Shown: positions 1 to 11,641, counted from the first letter of the stretch. The stretch is DNA of 64,000 nucleotides from Euglena gracilis (GCA_039621445.1 CP154954.1:74970634-75034633); one strand, 5' to 3'. Translations and numbers: made by a program. Notes: generated by a model from the sequence alone, not told the origin.

Positions 1-1230
1 CTCGTTTCAACACAGATGTGGAAGAAATTTCCAACACTCAGGTACTTTTGTTGCCAGTAATGCCTCGAGCTTACACACATTCCACAGGCTGGCTCCTGGA
101 CTCCATTGGCCACCATGGCTGCTTTATCAATTGCCTTTGTAGGTGCATTTGTGAATGCATTTTTAAATGCAAACAAACAACAAAAATCAATAAAATATAT
201 TCCTCACTCTTTTCAACTTTTCAACTTTTCAACTTTGAACTTTTCAAAACTTTGTGTTTGAACATTGGAAGACGAGAAAAATTCCCCGAAAATTGGGCGA
301 ATGAAGGGTGCCCGGGTCCGTGATGTCATGTTAAACTTTTTGCAACATTTTTGGGCAGGAATTCCAAATTTTCAAAATCCATTTCCAAATTTCCAAATTT
401 TGATAATTACAATTATTATTACAATTACAATTATTATTCATTCCAATGAATGCCATGCCCCCCCATTATGTACCCCCATTGGAGCTTTGGGAGGGGGGGG
501 AGGGGGGGTCCCGAGGTCAGTTTTTTTTGCATTTTTTGGCACTTTTTGCTGTACTGTCTCAACACAAGGGGGGGGGAGGGTCCTGGGGTCCCGCACTGCC
601 AACCCCCCCTCAAAAATTGGCCAAAAATTGGGAAAAAAATTTTTAGGGCCTTTTTTTGGTCTAAAAAAGCCATTTTCGGTGTCAAAATTTTCATCTGTCT
701 CGGGGGGGGGGTCGGCACGGGGGGGGGGGGTCCCAAAAATCCCAACTGTACAGGGGGGGAGGGGGGGGTCCCCAAAAAACCCCAACTGCATATTGTGTAA
801 CTGTACATATTGCTCCCATGAGCAATGCCCCGCCCCGCCTCCGCAGGCACGTCCCGCCAAACAACAACGTGACCCCCCCCAGTGTGTACCATCCCCCCCC
901 CGAGCTATTCCCCCCCCGAGCTCATTGGGGGTACGGGAACAGCTCACTGTCATAGCACTTTTTATAAAGAACTTCCTGAGAAAGTGGTCAAAAATCGACG
1001 TTTTTGGACCATTTTCAATCACCTTTTGATAAATGTGCTCAAAATTGACCATTTTTTGCGAACATCCAAAAAGTTGCCAAAAATGACCCCTTTTGGGTTG
1101 CCCGAGGGTCGGGTATGGGAATAGCTTGGGGGGGGGGACCTAGGTCCCCCCCCGAGCTGTTCCCCCCCCCGTACTGTTCCCATTGGGCCGTAAAGGGTCC
1201 CGGGGACGGGAATAGCTCGGGGGGGGGGGG
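1..1230. other. No gene recognised; G/C-run repeats
   Basis: I see no credible coding region here. From about 440 the sequence is dominated by runs of 8-10 G or C, including a CCCATTATGTACCCCC-type motif that recurs near 2530, 8800 and 12900. Between about 892 and 1224, copies of GAGCTATTCCCC and GGGGAATAGCTC lie in inverted orientation and could fold into a hairpin. Apparent proline/glycine-rich reading frames on both strands are by-products of the homopolymers. Confidence 0.5.
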
Positions 1231-1237
1231 GCCTAGG

Positions 1238-2497
1238 CGGTAGACTGGGGGGGGGGGGTCCTGGGTGGTCGGCCGACTAGTCGGCCGACCACCCAATTGG
1301 TCGGCCGACTAGGCCTGGTCGGCAGCTAGTCGGCGAGACAGGGGGGGGGGGGTCCTGGGTGGTCGGCGGACTAGTCGGCCGACCACCCACTCTAATGTAG
1401 TTACGGGCCAGTCTCGCCGACTTTTTATGAAGAAAATTGTATGCAAACTAGTCGGTGGCTAGTCGGTGGGCATAAAAATGGTCTGTGGCGGGTCCAAACC
1501 ACCCGGAAATGGTCCGGATGGGGCCAAATAAGTGCCTTACACCAACAGGAACACCCTCAGATGGAAATTTTTGATCGGTGGGGGGTCAGTGGGCCCTTGA
1601 TGGGGTCCGGAGGGGTAAAAAACCAATGACGAAACAGGGATTACATGAAAATCCTTTAGAAATGCAAGCATTCTGCATCAGGACAGGCTGAAAACTCCCC
1701 CCTCCACCCCCACCCGAGCCCAGATAACAAAATCCTTTCTATGTTGGCAACATACTCGGGGGCTAAGTCGTTTTTGTGGCTCACTTTGGCATAGGCGCGG
1801 GGGGCTCCGCCCCCCCCCCCGCACCCCCCCCCTCCAATAACAAAATCCCTTCTATGTTGGCAACATACTCCGGGGCTAAGTCGTTTTTGTGGCTCACTTT
1901 GGCATAGGCGGGGGGGGGCTCCGCCCCCCCCCCGCACCCCCCCCCCCTCAAATAACAAAATCCCTTCTATGTTGGCAACATACTCCGGGGCTAAGTCGTT
2001 TTTGTGGCTCACTTTGGCATAGGCGGGGGGGGGCTCCCCCCCCCCCGCACCCCCCCCTCAAATAACAAAATCCCTTCAATGTTGGCAATATACTTGGAGG
2101 GCTAAGTCCTTTTTGTGCAAATTTTGACTTATATATTGAAAATCCAACGAGGAGAAGTGTTCTTTTACCAAAAGTGGCCCAAAATGGACATTTTGCCCCC
2201 AGTTTTTTGCATATTCACCCCCGACTGGGGGGTTCTGGAGCCATTTGGGTGGGTTTTGACTGGTTTTGGGTTGATTTGGACAAAAGTTTTTTCTCAAGGG
2301 GGGGGCTTAAAAGTCGGCGAGACTGGCCCGTAACTACATTAGAGTGGGTGGTCGGCCGACTAGTCGGCCGACCACCCAGGACCCCCCCCCCCCTGTCTCG
2401 CCGACTAGCTGCCGACCAGGCCTAGTCGGCCGACCAATTGGGTGGTCGGCCGACTAGTCGGCCGACCACCCAGGACCCCCCCCCCCCAGTCTACCGT
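1238..2497. mobile_element. 1.26 kb element with ~188-bp terminal inverted repeats
   Basis: The block 1238-1425 (starting CGGTAGACTGGGGG, ending CTCGCCGACTTTT) is present as its reverse complement at 2309-2497. Each arm carries the self-complementary string GGTCGGCCGACTAGTCGGCC once or twice, so the arms can also fold on themselves. The interior has no transposase, only a tandem repeat (1690-2110). This looks like a non-autonomous foldback or MITE-type DNA element. I could not identify a target-site duplication because both ends lie in G/C runs. Confidence 0.8.
1690..2110. repeat. ~119-bp tandem repeat, about 3.5 copies
   Basis: A unit containing AACAAAATCCCTTCTATGTTG, then AACATACTCCGGGGCTAAGTCG and GGCTCACTTTGGCATAGGCG, is repeated three to four times, separated by G/C runs. 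A diverged inverted single copy, with its flank, is at about 15020-15180 inside another TIR element. The repeat is therefore a dispersed module and not unique to this locus. Confidence 0.75.
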
Positions 2498-2932
2498 TTG
2501 CCACTGGGGGGGGGGCATGGTACTCTCGTTGGGGGGAGGTACATAATAGGGGGGCATGGTTGTACAAATGTGACACTCACCATCAAAGCGGATGAATTTT
2601 TTGGCAATTTTTGGTCCCCCCCCTCAAAGTGCCCATTTTCCTTTGACCCCAAAGGTGCTGAAGGTCAAAAACTGACCCCAAAAATGTCCACCCTCTCAGA
2701 GAGTGGCTATCTTGAAGCTCCCACGGTGCATTGAGGGTGGCACTTTTTCAGAGGGGGGGTGAGGGTATGAGGGAAATCAGTTTTTTTCTTTATCTGATCT
2801 GATAATAATTGAAGGAAATTTTCCTTTTCTGTTTTCATAAAAGGTGACTTCACCAAATTAACCCAAAAACAACATTGTGTTTTTTTTTTCAAGGAAAGAT
2901 TGCATCAAAAATGTGACATTTTATAATGGGGG

Positions 2933-2996
2933 TGGCCATCGTGGTGAGAACTTTAGGACCCCCCCAGGGGGGCTCCTAAAGTTCTCACCTGCCACG
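2933..2996. repeat. Short perfect hairpin AGAACTTTAGGA..TCCTAAAGTTCT
   Basis: The arms GAGAACTTTAGGA and TCCTAAAGTTCTC flank a C7/G6 core and are followed by ACCTGCCA. A second copy lies at 9885-9945, preceded by the same CCATCGTGG string. Both copies abut (TA)n tracts, and the CTGCCA end is shared with the TGGCAG TIR family (10166-10630, 29275-29550). They are probably element termini. 2500-2930 otherwise contains no recognisable gene. Confidence 0.6.
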
Positions 2997-3010
2997 TGTA
3001 TGTGTTTATG

Positions 3011-3965
<955 letters not shown>

Positions 3966-3966
3966 G

Positions 3967-4011
<45 letters not shown>

Positions 4012-4070
4012 ATATATACATACATATATACATATATATACATATATACATATATATACATATATACATA

Positions 4071-4121
<51 letters not shown>

Positions 4122-4126
4122 TTTTT

Positions 4127-4163
<37 letters not shown>

Positions 4164-4290
4164 TTATATAGATATATACACACACATGTATATATATCAT
4201 ATATATATCATATATATACATGTATATACATACACACATTTTTATATACGTTTATGCACACACACACACACACACACATACATATATACA
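3966..4290. repeat. Compound (TA)n/(TG)n/(CA)n microsatellite
   Basis: Alternating TATATA, GTGTGT and CACACA blocks with ATATACAT interruptions. No gene is present. Confidence 0.9.
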
Positions 4291-4294
4291 CATT

Positions 4295-4402
4295 TTTTGT
4301 ACAAAAATTGACCGACACTAACAGATTCAGCAGGGATGCCGGACGCGAGCGAGCCGCCTGCCCCTGCTGGATCTGTTGGTGTTGGTCGATTTTTGTACAA
4401 AA
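4295..4402. repeat. 108-bp foldback element
   Basis: TTGTACAAAAATTGACCGAC... at 4297 is the near-perfect reverse complement of ...GTTGGTCGATTTTTGTACAA ending at 4400, with arms of about 45 bp. The arms continue through AACAGATTCAGCAGG and CCTGCTGGATCTGTT. A relaxed copy of the same arms (GATCGACCGACACCAACAGATTCAGCAGG and TAGGTCGATC) is at about 12288-12355. It is a dispersed small MITE. Confidence 0.7.
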
Positions 4403-4443
4403 TTTGTGTTTTTCCCTTTAACATAGATGTAGAGAGACATATA

Positions 4444-5473
4444 TGGCAGACATATATGGCATTAACTACTGCCCCCCCCCCCCCCCCGGGGGGGGCCAGT
4501 AGTTAATCCGGGGGGGGGAGATCCATCTTCTTTTACCCCCTCAGGGCATTCTTCTTTTAACCCCCCACGGTCCATCTTCTTTTACCCTCCCCTTTCTGCT
4601 TGCGCGGGGCAGGGAATCGTGCGTCGCACGCCTTCAGGGGTCGCTGCGCGGCGCGCGGTAGCCCCATGGGCAACCGGGCGTGCGGGGGAGACAGACAGGG
4701 CAAGCCAGGGGCGGCCCCGCCGTAGCACAGCGGGTGGGTGGCGCACCCCGTAATGCTCCGGTTCGGGATGCTTCCGGCAGGACGGGCTGGCACATATCGT
4801 TCGGAGGCGCGGGTCGGCGGAGCGCCCCCCCCCCTCCCTCGCCATGGATCGGAAAAGGGTATACGGTACATATAGTGATGTATCGACTGTTCAGCAGATG
4901 TAGGAGATGGAGCGGGTCAGGAGGCTCCCCGCCCGATCAGTGCAAGCGCCCGGCCGCGATGGCGTCGAAGAGGTCGATGAACGGGTCGGCCCCACCCAGG
5001 TTGCGCCGCCACACGAACTCGGCGACGTGGGCGCAGGGCGTCCGCGGCCGGGCTGCATGGCGGCTCCCGGGGTGGCAGACGGGCCCGCGCTGCGGGTTGC
5101 GGTGCCGCCACAGCAGCGTCGCGGAGACCGCGTACCCGCAGTGGACGCACGGCGTAGGCGGCATCGTGATGAGGCCGCAGTGCCGCAGCGCAGCCTCGGT
5201 CTGGTCCGGATCCTGCAGGATCTGGTTCAGCTCGATGAGGGTGAGGTGCGCGCGGACGCCGGCACCGCGGGGCACAAGAGCAGCCATCCGGGGCGGCAGG
5301 GGGCGGGAGGAAACGGAATCCCTGCGCGGAGGAGCGGGGCAGGGGGGGGGGGTCCCTCTTCTTTACCCGCGGGGGGGGTCCATCTTCTTTAAGGTGGGGG
5401 GGGTCTGACTACCCCCCCGGATTAACTATTGGGCCCCCCGCGGGGGGGGGGGGGCAGTGGTTTTGGGCTGCCA
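4444..5473. mobile_element. 1.0 kb TGGCAG-type TIR element with GC-rich interior
   Basis: The ends are TGGCAG (4444) and CTGCCA (5468-5473). Just inside come inverted copies of CCAGTAGTTAATCCGGGGGG and CCCCCCGGATTAACTATTGG, and each side carries CCATCTTCTTTA repeats. The outer ends touch TATATA and CACACA tracts, as in other members of this family. The interior, 4590-5330, is strikingly GC-rich compared with the flanks and holds one plausible reading frame on the minus strand (4937-5287). Confidence 0.6.
4937..5287 (-). CDS. Hypothetical Cys/His-rich protein in a TIR element
   Basis: I do not recognise this 116-residue frame. It looks more protein-like than the opposite-strand frames. An N-terminal segment of ordinary helix-forming composition (LTLIELNQILQDPDQ) is followed by a Cys/His cluster: CVHCGY near residues 70-75, then HRN, CHPGSRH and PCAHV. 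The cluster could be a zinc-binding fold of the kind found in transposases. It lies in the GC-rich core of the 4444-5473 TIR element, so a captured or residual transposase fragment is the simplest explanation. Codons are strongly GC-biased relative to the surroundings. No RNA-level support can be seen, and a chance frame in GC-rich DNA is possible. Confidence 0.3.
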   Translation of the reverse strand: MAALVPRGAGVRAHLTLIELNQILQDPDQTEAALRHCGLITMPPTPCVHCGYAVSATLLWRHRNPQRGPVCHPGSRHAARPRTPCAHVAEFVWRRNLGGADPFIDLFDAIAAGRLH

Positions 5474-5510
5474 CACACACACACACACACACATCCATAT
5501 ATATTATACC

Positions 5511-5954
5511 AATTGGAATATTCCCCCCCCCCTCGCAGGCCCAAACAATCTTCCCTGAAAAATTGGTAAATTGCTTCACAGGCATGTCAAAAGACCCTGA
5601 AATGGAAAACCGGTCGCCCCCCCTATTCTTGGTCCCGCGGCTGGTGAAGGAACTGCCACAAAGCTGGGAGTGGTGATCACAAGCGAATCACTGTAACACT
5701 TACAACCGTGAAGAATTCCGATGGGACAGCAACCATGCTCCCACCATGGGTTGTTCTTCACGGAAAAAAAGTGAAAAATTCTGTACAATCACCATCAGAT
5801 GGGTCGACTGCCGTAGCGTCGCTTTGTTTTGGCAACACCCTTTGCGGCGGTCTGGCAATTTTTGGGGGGGGAAATATTCGACCAGGTCAGCATTTTGATT
5901 TTTGGGCTGAAAAATGGGGGGGGAATTTTCGACCGGGGAAAATATTCCAATTGG
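5511..5954. mobile_element. ~0.44 kb MITE-like inverted repeat
   Basis: ACCAATTGGAATATTCCCC at 5511 pairs with GGGGAAAATATTCCAATTGG at the right end. A second inverted pair, based on GGGGGGGAAATATTCGACCAGG and its relatives, lies inside the right half. There is no coding capacity. Confidence 0.5.
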
Positions 5955-5989
5955 CATAATCCCTCACCCCCCCCCCCTATTTGGCCTCC

Positions 5990-8625
5990 CCCCCCCCCTA
6001 ATTGGCTAATTGGGGGTCCCGTTGGACCGTCCATTAGCCAATTAGGGGGGGGGTCAGCCTAATTGGCTAATGGACCTTCCCTTGGGACCACGGATTGGCC
6101 AATTGGGGGGGGGGGGTGAAGATGATCAAAAGAACAGCCACCGAGGAATCAGTCGCACGGCAGGGAGCGCTGGATGGCAGAAAAACGACGAAAGGCCGGT
6201 CCGTGGCCTGGCGTGCAGGTTCGTGAGTGCGCATGTCTCACAGACAGAAAACACAACCCACGGCAACGCAGGACGCGTGCAACCAGATTCCGCATGTGGG
6301 ACATTGGGCGGAGGCGGAAATGGCACCATGGCATCATATGACCAGGCAGACATTTTTTCATTTTTTCATTTAAAAAAATGTTGATGTTGCAGTTGTTTTT
6401 GCTGCTGCTGTTTGGTTGTTGCTGCTGCTGCTGTTGTTATTTGAAAATAATTGAGGGTTGGTCCATCCCCACTCCCCCCAACTCCCCACCAACGTGCCAT
6501 GGTGCCAGGTAGAGTAGCGCAGTGGACGCTCACACTGGGCACAGACAGAAGGCTTTGGGGGGGGGGGGCGGAGTAGCCTCATCCACTTCCATCTCGTCCT
6601 CTCTGTCTTCTTCTTCTTCGACCTCCATTTGGGGGCCATCCATCTCCAGTGTATCCTCATCTGGGACGGCATTATCAGTCGCCCCTGTTGAGAGTAAATA
6701 AAAAATCCTCACCCTCCCTTTTTTTGAACCTTTGGCCACAGAATCCAAAACTGTTAGCGCTTCCGAAATGTCCCCTGGTGCCTCTTCTTCAGCTTTCGCA
6801 GCATCTTTGGAATCCCCAGTCAGTGCAGGCTGTAGTATCAACTTTTCCATGCCCTTTTGAATGTTTGCAACTATGTGACAGAAGGAGAGTTTTCAAAGGT
6901 GGTGGAAAAAAAACATACGTGGGACGCGATTCCATGCATCAGTCACCCATCCCATCCCTTGATGGCTTCCTTCCTATGTCAGAATCAGTGATAGTTTGGG
7001 CCCGCCAGTTTATGTATGATTTTCGCACAGAGGCCTTGAAGAGGTGGTTTACGTAGACGTCCATTACCTGGGGAGGGGACAGACGTCAAGAAAACGTGTG
7101 ATGTCCAACGGTGGCTGACCTGAACAATGCTCGTGCAGCCCCCTGGAATGAAAATGATGTCTGACCCGTTTTCTTTCAACCAGTCCAAGACCATTTGGTC
7201 CCGGTGGGCTGAATACAAATCAACCACTAGCAGGTGCTTCTTCTTTTCAAAATTGAATGTCTTTGTACACCAATGCAAGAACAGCTCGCCTGTCATCGAA
7301 CCGTTGTCAGACGTCTGGGCTTCACATGCCAAATTTCCTGCAGCTTTTTGCACCTGCTTGTCCACCCTTCCGGCTTTCTTCCCCTTGAACAACAGAAATG
7401 GCTCCTCTTTTCGAACGTCCAAGATTTTCCCCGCTTCATCCACAGTCAGGCGGGCCGCCAAGAACACCGTGAACATTGTTCGGTCAGCTCCCGTGGACAT
7501 CACAGCCACATCCTGGGATCCCTTTGCTTCAAGAGTTGTTTTGGGTAACTCCTCAAACCTGACCCCTGAAGGAAATGAGAACGTGGGGGGGGGGGTCCCA
7601 AGGAAAAGGCAACCTGTCTCATCCCCACAAACAAATACTCGGTATTTTTGTTGTTCGTACATAGAGCGAAGTAGTCCATTGAAGCGTTTAACTCTATCTT
7701 CGTAGTTGCCTGGCACGTACTGTTTCACGGAACTCACCCTTCGGTACACGATACCATATTGGACTCTCCATTTTCGCCACAGTTCATCCCTCCCAGAGGC
7801 GGTGATACCAAAATAATCTTTGACCACCTCTTTTGGCAAAGTTGTCATGAATGACTCTAACAAGTCCCATGAAACGGCTCCGTGTGCCTCTCTTACTTGC
7901 AAGAAAAATTTGTACATCGCTTCTCCCATCTCCTTGTACTTGTTCAGAGGGATGAGACGTTTCATGTTGCCCTGTCCCTTTGCAGCCATCTTCAAAAGCT
8001 TTGATTCCTGCCCCTTGAACCAAGTGAGTGACCTTGCGGAGACCTCGGGGAATTTCCTTAAAGTTTCTTTGTCTGTGTGGGTCTTGTTGTAGGACAGCAC
8101 AGCCAACTTCTCGGATACATCCAGGTCACGACGCAATTTCTTGTGTGCTGTCACAGAAGCGGCCTTTGCCACAATGTTGCTGTGCATTGGAAAGAGGAGG
8201 ATGGTTTGGGAAGGTCTCCGTTGAACAGTCAAAACTGCTACTGACTGGTTTTGCAAAATAAAGGTGGTCTGGCTAAGGCATTTCTCGGTCCCCCTTTGGC
8301 AACCCTCACAAGTTCAGCAACGTCCTGGTGGTTGGGGCTGGAACCAAGACCTCGGTAGTTGTACTAGACGCAACATCGCTGCCATCACGCCTTCTTTCAG
8401 CCAACTTGGCATGTGGCTTAAAAGAAATCGTAGATTGGCGCATGGCTGCAAGAAAAGACAAAACCAGCAGTACGGTAGCTTCAAAGGATAACAGAAAATT
8501 TTTGTCTCCCACACCCCCATTGGATTGTCCATTAGCCAATTAGGGGGGGGGTACCTCGACCCCCCCCCCTAATTGGCTAATTGGGGGTCTGAAGGAGCCC
8601 GACCATTAGCCAAATAGGGGGGGGG
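5990..8625 (-). mobile_element. Pogo/Tigger-type DNA transposon (limits approximate)
   Basis: The transposase gene at 6530-8256 is flanked on both sides by the same terminal module. CCCCTAATTGGCTAATTGGGGGT and its reverse complement CCATTAGCCAATTAGGGGG occur at 5990-6110 and again at 8525-8625, as expected for subterminal hairpins and inverted repeats. The exact ends and a TA duplication cannot be read because of G/C runs. 5960-6500 and 8260-8520 would be the non-coding arms. 6390-6440 holds an imperfect GCT/GTT triplet repeat. Confidence 0.65.
6530..8256 (-). CDS. Pogo/Tigger-family transposase, three exons
   Basis: Cut-and-paste transposase with an RNase H-fold DDD catalytic core and CENP-B-like N-terminal DNA-binding region. 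Exon 1 is 8256-7120 (379 codons), exon 2 is 7067-6947 and exon 3 is 6870-6530. The introns are 52 and 76 bp, with GTCAGC..CCCCAG and GTGACT..CACATAG ends. Spliced, the frame is open for 532 codons. Residues 40-175 resemble the helix-turn-helix/CENP-B segment. The first catalytic Asp is D212 (CGDET), the second D346 (VVDLYSAHRD), followed by the family motif FIPGGCTSIVQ. The third Asp is D382 in exon 2 (VMDVYVNHLF), giving the 35-residue spacing typical of pogo. That supports the splice model, since read-through of intron 1 loses this Asp. The C-terminus is acidic (EEEEDREDEMEVDE). No stop or frameshift is seen, so the copy may be functional. Confidence 0.87.
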
Positions 8626-8631
8626 TGAGGG

Positions 8632-8709
8632 TATATATGTATATATATATACATATATACAAAGATATAGAAACTTATATATATGCATGTATATGTGTGT
8701 ATATATGTA

Positions 8710-8740
<31 letters not shown>

Positions 8741-8775
8741 ATGTTTGTATGTATGTATGTATGTATGTATGTACC
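8632..8775. repeat. (TA)n, (GTCT)n and (GTAT)n microsatellites
   Basis: TATATA, then about seven GTCT units, then about seven GTAT units. The tract is followed at 8780-8935 by GTACATTATGGGGGG motifs that recur at 450-480, 2530 and 12870-12955. Confidence 0.9.
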
Positions 8776-8934
8776 ATGCCCCCCCCCCATATTGTACCCC
8801 CCCTGGGAGCCATTTTCTGGGGGGGAGGTACATTATGGGGGGGTACAATACGGGGGGAGGCCAAGGTCATGGTCCATGGTGGGGGGGTACCCCATGGGGG
8901 GGTACATTATGGGGGGGGGGGGCATGGTATGCAT

Positions 8935-9296
8935 GGTTCGGCTCCGTGGGAGCAGAGCTTGCTGCTGTTGCCAACTGTTTGGAGTTCGCCAAACTGTGTC
9001 AACATCGGCAAGCCTCTTATCCTGAGCTGGATGCTTTCTTTGTTGCCTGGACGGGATGGGAGCTGGAACCCAGCCTGTTGTTCGATGAGGCGAGCGTCAT
9101 TGAACAATGTGTGGCTCAACCTGAGCAGCAGTCGGGAACTTTGTTCGTTTCAGGGAATCGTTCGGCAACCTCTTTTCTTCTTTGCCATTCCCAAAAATCC
9201 AAATTGTGTGGAGCTGAACAAAGTTGTGTGTGACGCCTGCGGTTTGGCATATCATTTTCATTGCCAAGATTTGCGGCGGCCACCAAAGTATGGCTC

Positions 9297-9330
<34 letters not shown>

Positions 9331-9470
9331 GTGTGTGTGTTGTGTGTGTTGTCTTTTGTGCGTGTCGTGTTCCGTGATGTCCGCCACTCCGTGTCGTTGT
9401 GCTCCAAGGCAACCTAGCCTTCTGTTGTGTTGTAGAGTGCCCCCGACCCGCCTCACTCGTTGAGGACCGC
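8935..9470 (+). CDS. Possible gene fragment, PHD-like Cys/His exon
   Basis: I cannot name this gene. Two frames look coding. The first (about 8940-9150) reads ELAAVANCLEFAKLCQHRQ and ASYPELDAFFVAWTGWELE. After a putative acceptor (CGTTTCAG, 9149-9156), another frame gives VVCDACGLAYHFHCQDL (about 9225-9275), a CxxC...HxHC arrangement like part of a PHD or related zinc finger. It is followed by a donor-like GTATGG and a (TG)n tract (9298-9350). TTGTGTTGTAG at about 9425-9435 could be the next acceptor. No start codon or full domain can be assembled, so this could equally be a decayed transposon gene downstream of the pogo element. Confidence 0.25.
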
Positions 9471-9884
9471 CCGGCCTCGCAACCGCCCGCTGATTTTTTG
9501 TGACAGCGCTTTTTGCTTTTTACTCAGGGTTGCCACATATGCCCTAATGGAAAACGTGCCTGACCACAGATGCCTTAATTGAAAACGTGTCATTGCCACA
9601 GATGCCCTCATTGAAAACGTGTTCATGACCACGAATTTCAGGGCAGGCATTTGGCGGGCTGAACACGTTTTTAGCCTGAAATCCGTTAATGTCAGTGGAA
9701 TTTCAAGACAGGCGTCGGGCCCAGAAAATAGGATTTAACATATCGTAACCCTGATTTTCAGGTGATTTGGTATTTCCACCCCCCCCTTTATTTGAGCACA
9801 CCCACGGGCCAAAGGACCCCCCAATATGTAGCGCAAATTAGCATGTGCGCACCTAACCCTACTCCTTCAATTAAGGGGGGTGTC

Positions 9885-9945
9885 CATCGTGGGTGAACTT
9901 TAGGACCCCCCCGGGGGGGGGCTCCTAAAGTTCTCACCTGCCATA
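9885..9945. repeat. Second copy of the ACTTTAGGA hairpin
   Basis: Same hairpin and flanks as 2933-2996, ending CACCTGCCA against a (TA)n tract. Immediately upstream (9838-9878), GTGCGCACCTAACCCTACTCC carries a telomere-like CCCTA string that recurs inside several TIR elements here. 9480-9835 contains no recognisable gene, only three imperfect repeats of GCCCTAATTGAAAACGTG (9540-9625). Confidence 0.6.
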
Positions 9946-9959
9946 TATGTATATGAAAA

Positions 9960-10039
9960 AATGTGTATATATATGTATATATATCAATATATATGTATAT
10001 CTCTATATATATATATATCTATATCTATATATATATCTA

Positions 10040-10122
<83 letters not shown>

Positions 10123-10165
10123 ATCTATCTATCTATATATATATCTATATATATATATATATATA
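9960..10165. repeat. (TA)n/(TATC)n microsatellite
   Basis: About 24 TATC units (10040-10135) within TA-rich sequence. It directly abuts the TGGCAG end of the element at 10166. Confidence 0.95.
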
Positions 10166-10630
10166 TGGCAGGCGGGGAGTTGTGCCCCCGGGGGGCCCAC
10201 AACTACCCACGACCCTGCGCTGGGGTGTTGGGGTTACTGAAGGAGAAGGGTTAGGGTCCCCGGGTGGCTGGCCTCCGGTTCGGCCGCACTGCCCTCCCCA
10301 CCGACGTTTGGCCTCTGCCGCGTGTGCTCTTCCGAGGACCACCGGCCGAACTGCGGGGCGAATCCTAGCATCGGCACCGGGTTGGGGTCACACAGGCACA
10401 GGACGGGGCAAATTCCTTGCGGTCGGCGGCCTTTATCTTTCTTTACCCCTGCCTGTCTACCGCCTTTGGGAATCACGCAGCGCGTCCCAAAGGGAGGGAG
10501 GGCATCGTGCAGGGGGAACCGGAGGCCGGCCAGCCGGGACCCCAACCCTCCTTCAGTAACCCCAACACCCCAGTGCAGGGTCATGGGTAGTTGTGGGCCC
10601 CCCCGGGGGGGCGCAACCACCCGCCTGCCA
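10166..10630. mobile_element. 465-bp TIR element, TGGCAG...CTGCCA
   Basis: About 125 bp at the left end (TGGCAGGCGGGGAGTTGTG..., through GGGGTTACTGAAGGAG and GGTGGCTGGCC) is repeated inverted at the right (...CACAACTACCC..., GGCGCAACCACCCGCCTGCCA). The end sequence TGGCAG/CTGCCA and TA-tract flanks are shared with 29275-29550 and 4444-5473, defining one family. The interior is GC-rich and has no convincing gene. Confidence 0.8.
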
Positions 10631-10647
10631 TATATTACTACAAAAAA

Positions 10648-10728
10648 GGGGTGGCGGACGCCGGTTCTGTCCAAAGCCCGGCGTCCGGAACTCTGGGCTT
10701 TGGACAGAACCGGCGTCCGCCACCCCTT
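10648..10728. repeat. Hairpin with 25-bp arms
   Basis: GGGGTGGCGGACGCCGGTTC...GAACCGGCGTCCGCCACCCC. The arms are related in sequence to the ends of the adjacent 10729-11532 element (GACGCCGGTTCTGTCC), so this is probably a solo fragment of the same family. Confidence 0.7.
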
Positions 10729-11532
10729 GTTTAAAGCGGCGTTTTAGAGACGCCGGGTTCAGGACAGAACCGGCGTCCCCACCCTTCGGTCAAAGGACAC
10801 TCCCAGGACCAATCTCCGACCACTTATCTGCATTGTCACGCCACTTTGCATTTCACCAAATTCCGGCGATCGCGAGGCGTCCAAGTACAAACTCACACCT
10901 CAATTGAAAGCTCTTTTCATCAGACGACTGGCGATCACCACCAAATTTAGCCACGCCGCCTGGAGCTCTTATTTTCTGTCACTGGGAAATCCTAATTTCA
11001 CAAGTCTGGTGCCCCCCAGGACCCCTCAGGTGGTTGATTTGAAGAGAAAAAACATTTCTGTAAGGTTTTTTCAGCATCTTAAACCAAAAATCACTGAAAA
11101 TTACCACATATTTCGACTGAGATTCCGGCCGATCTGATGATCGCGAGCGTTTCTCGGGCTACGTGCAACATTAAGGTACCAAGTTACCCCTCGATCGAAA
11201 GCTCATTTCAACAGACGACCAGCGCTGCTCATAAGATCTTTCCATGCTGCACGGTACTCTATTTCCAAATCTGGACCAATTTTCACCAAATTTGGATATC
11301 CACCCCACTGGTCCCAAGATGGCAAAATTCATTGTCCTAGATGGTTGAAACAGTCATACCAGCACCTTAGGGCCACTTTTGGTGACATTTTTAGGAATGA
11401 AAACCGGACGCCGGGCTTTGGACAAAACCAACGTTCCTAACGCCGGGCTTTAGGACAGAACCGGCGTCGGAAAACCCGTGGGGGGGACGCCGGTTCTGTC
11501 CTGAACCCGGCGTCTCAAACGCCAGTTTAAAA
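10729..11532. mobile_element. 0.8 kb TIR element with ~50-bp arms
   Basis: The left arm (10729-10785) TTTAAAGCGGCGTTTTAGAG...GGACAGAACCGGCGTCC is inverted at 11482-11532 (GACGCCGGTTCTGTCCTG...CGTCTCAAACGCCAGTTTAAA). Inner copies of GCCGGGCTTTGGACA sit at 11410-11470. The interior contains two similar stretches (10890-11130 and 11140-11340, both with the string CGATCGAAAGCTC or close to it) and no recognisable protein. The 6-bp TTTAAA at each end may include the target site. Confidence 0.7.
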
Positions 11533-11569
11533 ATGTATGTGTATGTATGTATGTATGTATGTATATATG

Positions 11570-11603
<34 letters not shown>

Positions 11604-11641
11604 TATATATATGTATATATATATATATATATCTATATATA

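Noticed and set aside
434-1052. 150-250-codon Gly/Pro-rich frames on both strands at the start of the window
   Set aside because: They come from G/C homopolymers, overlap on both strands and contain no domain or splice support.
1690-2110. CRISPR-like array (regular repeats and spacers)
   Set aside because: The repeats are 119 bp, tandem, separated only by G/C runs, in eukaryotic DNA.
7127-7705. 192-codon plus-strand frame
   Set aside because: Antisense to exon 1 of the pogo transposase, without motifs.
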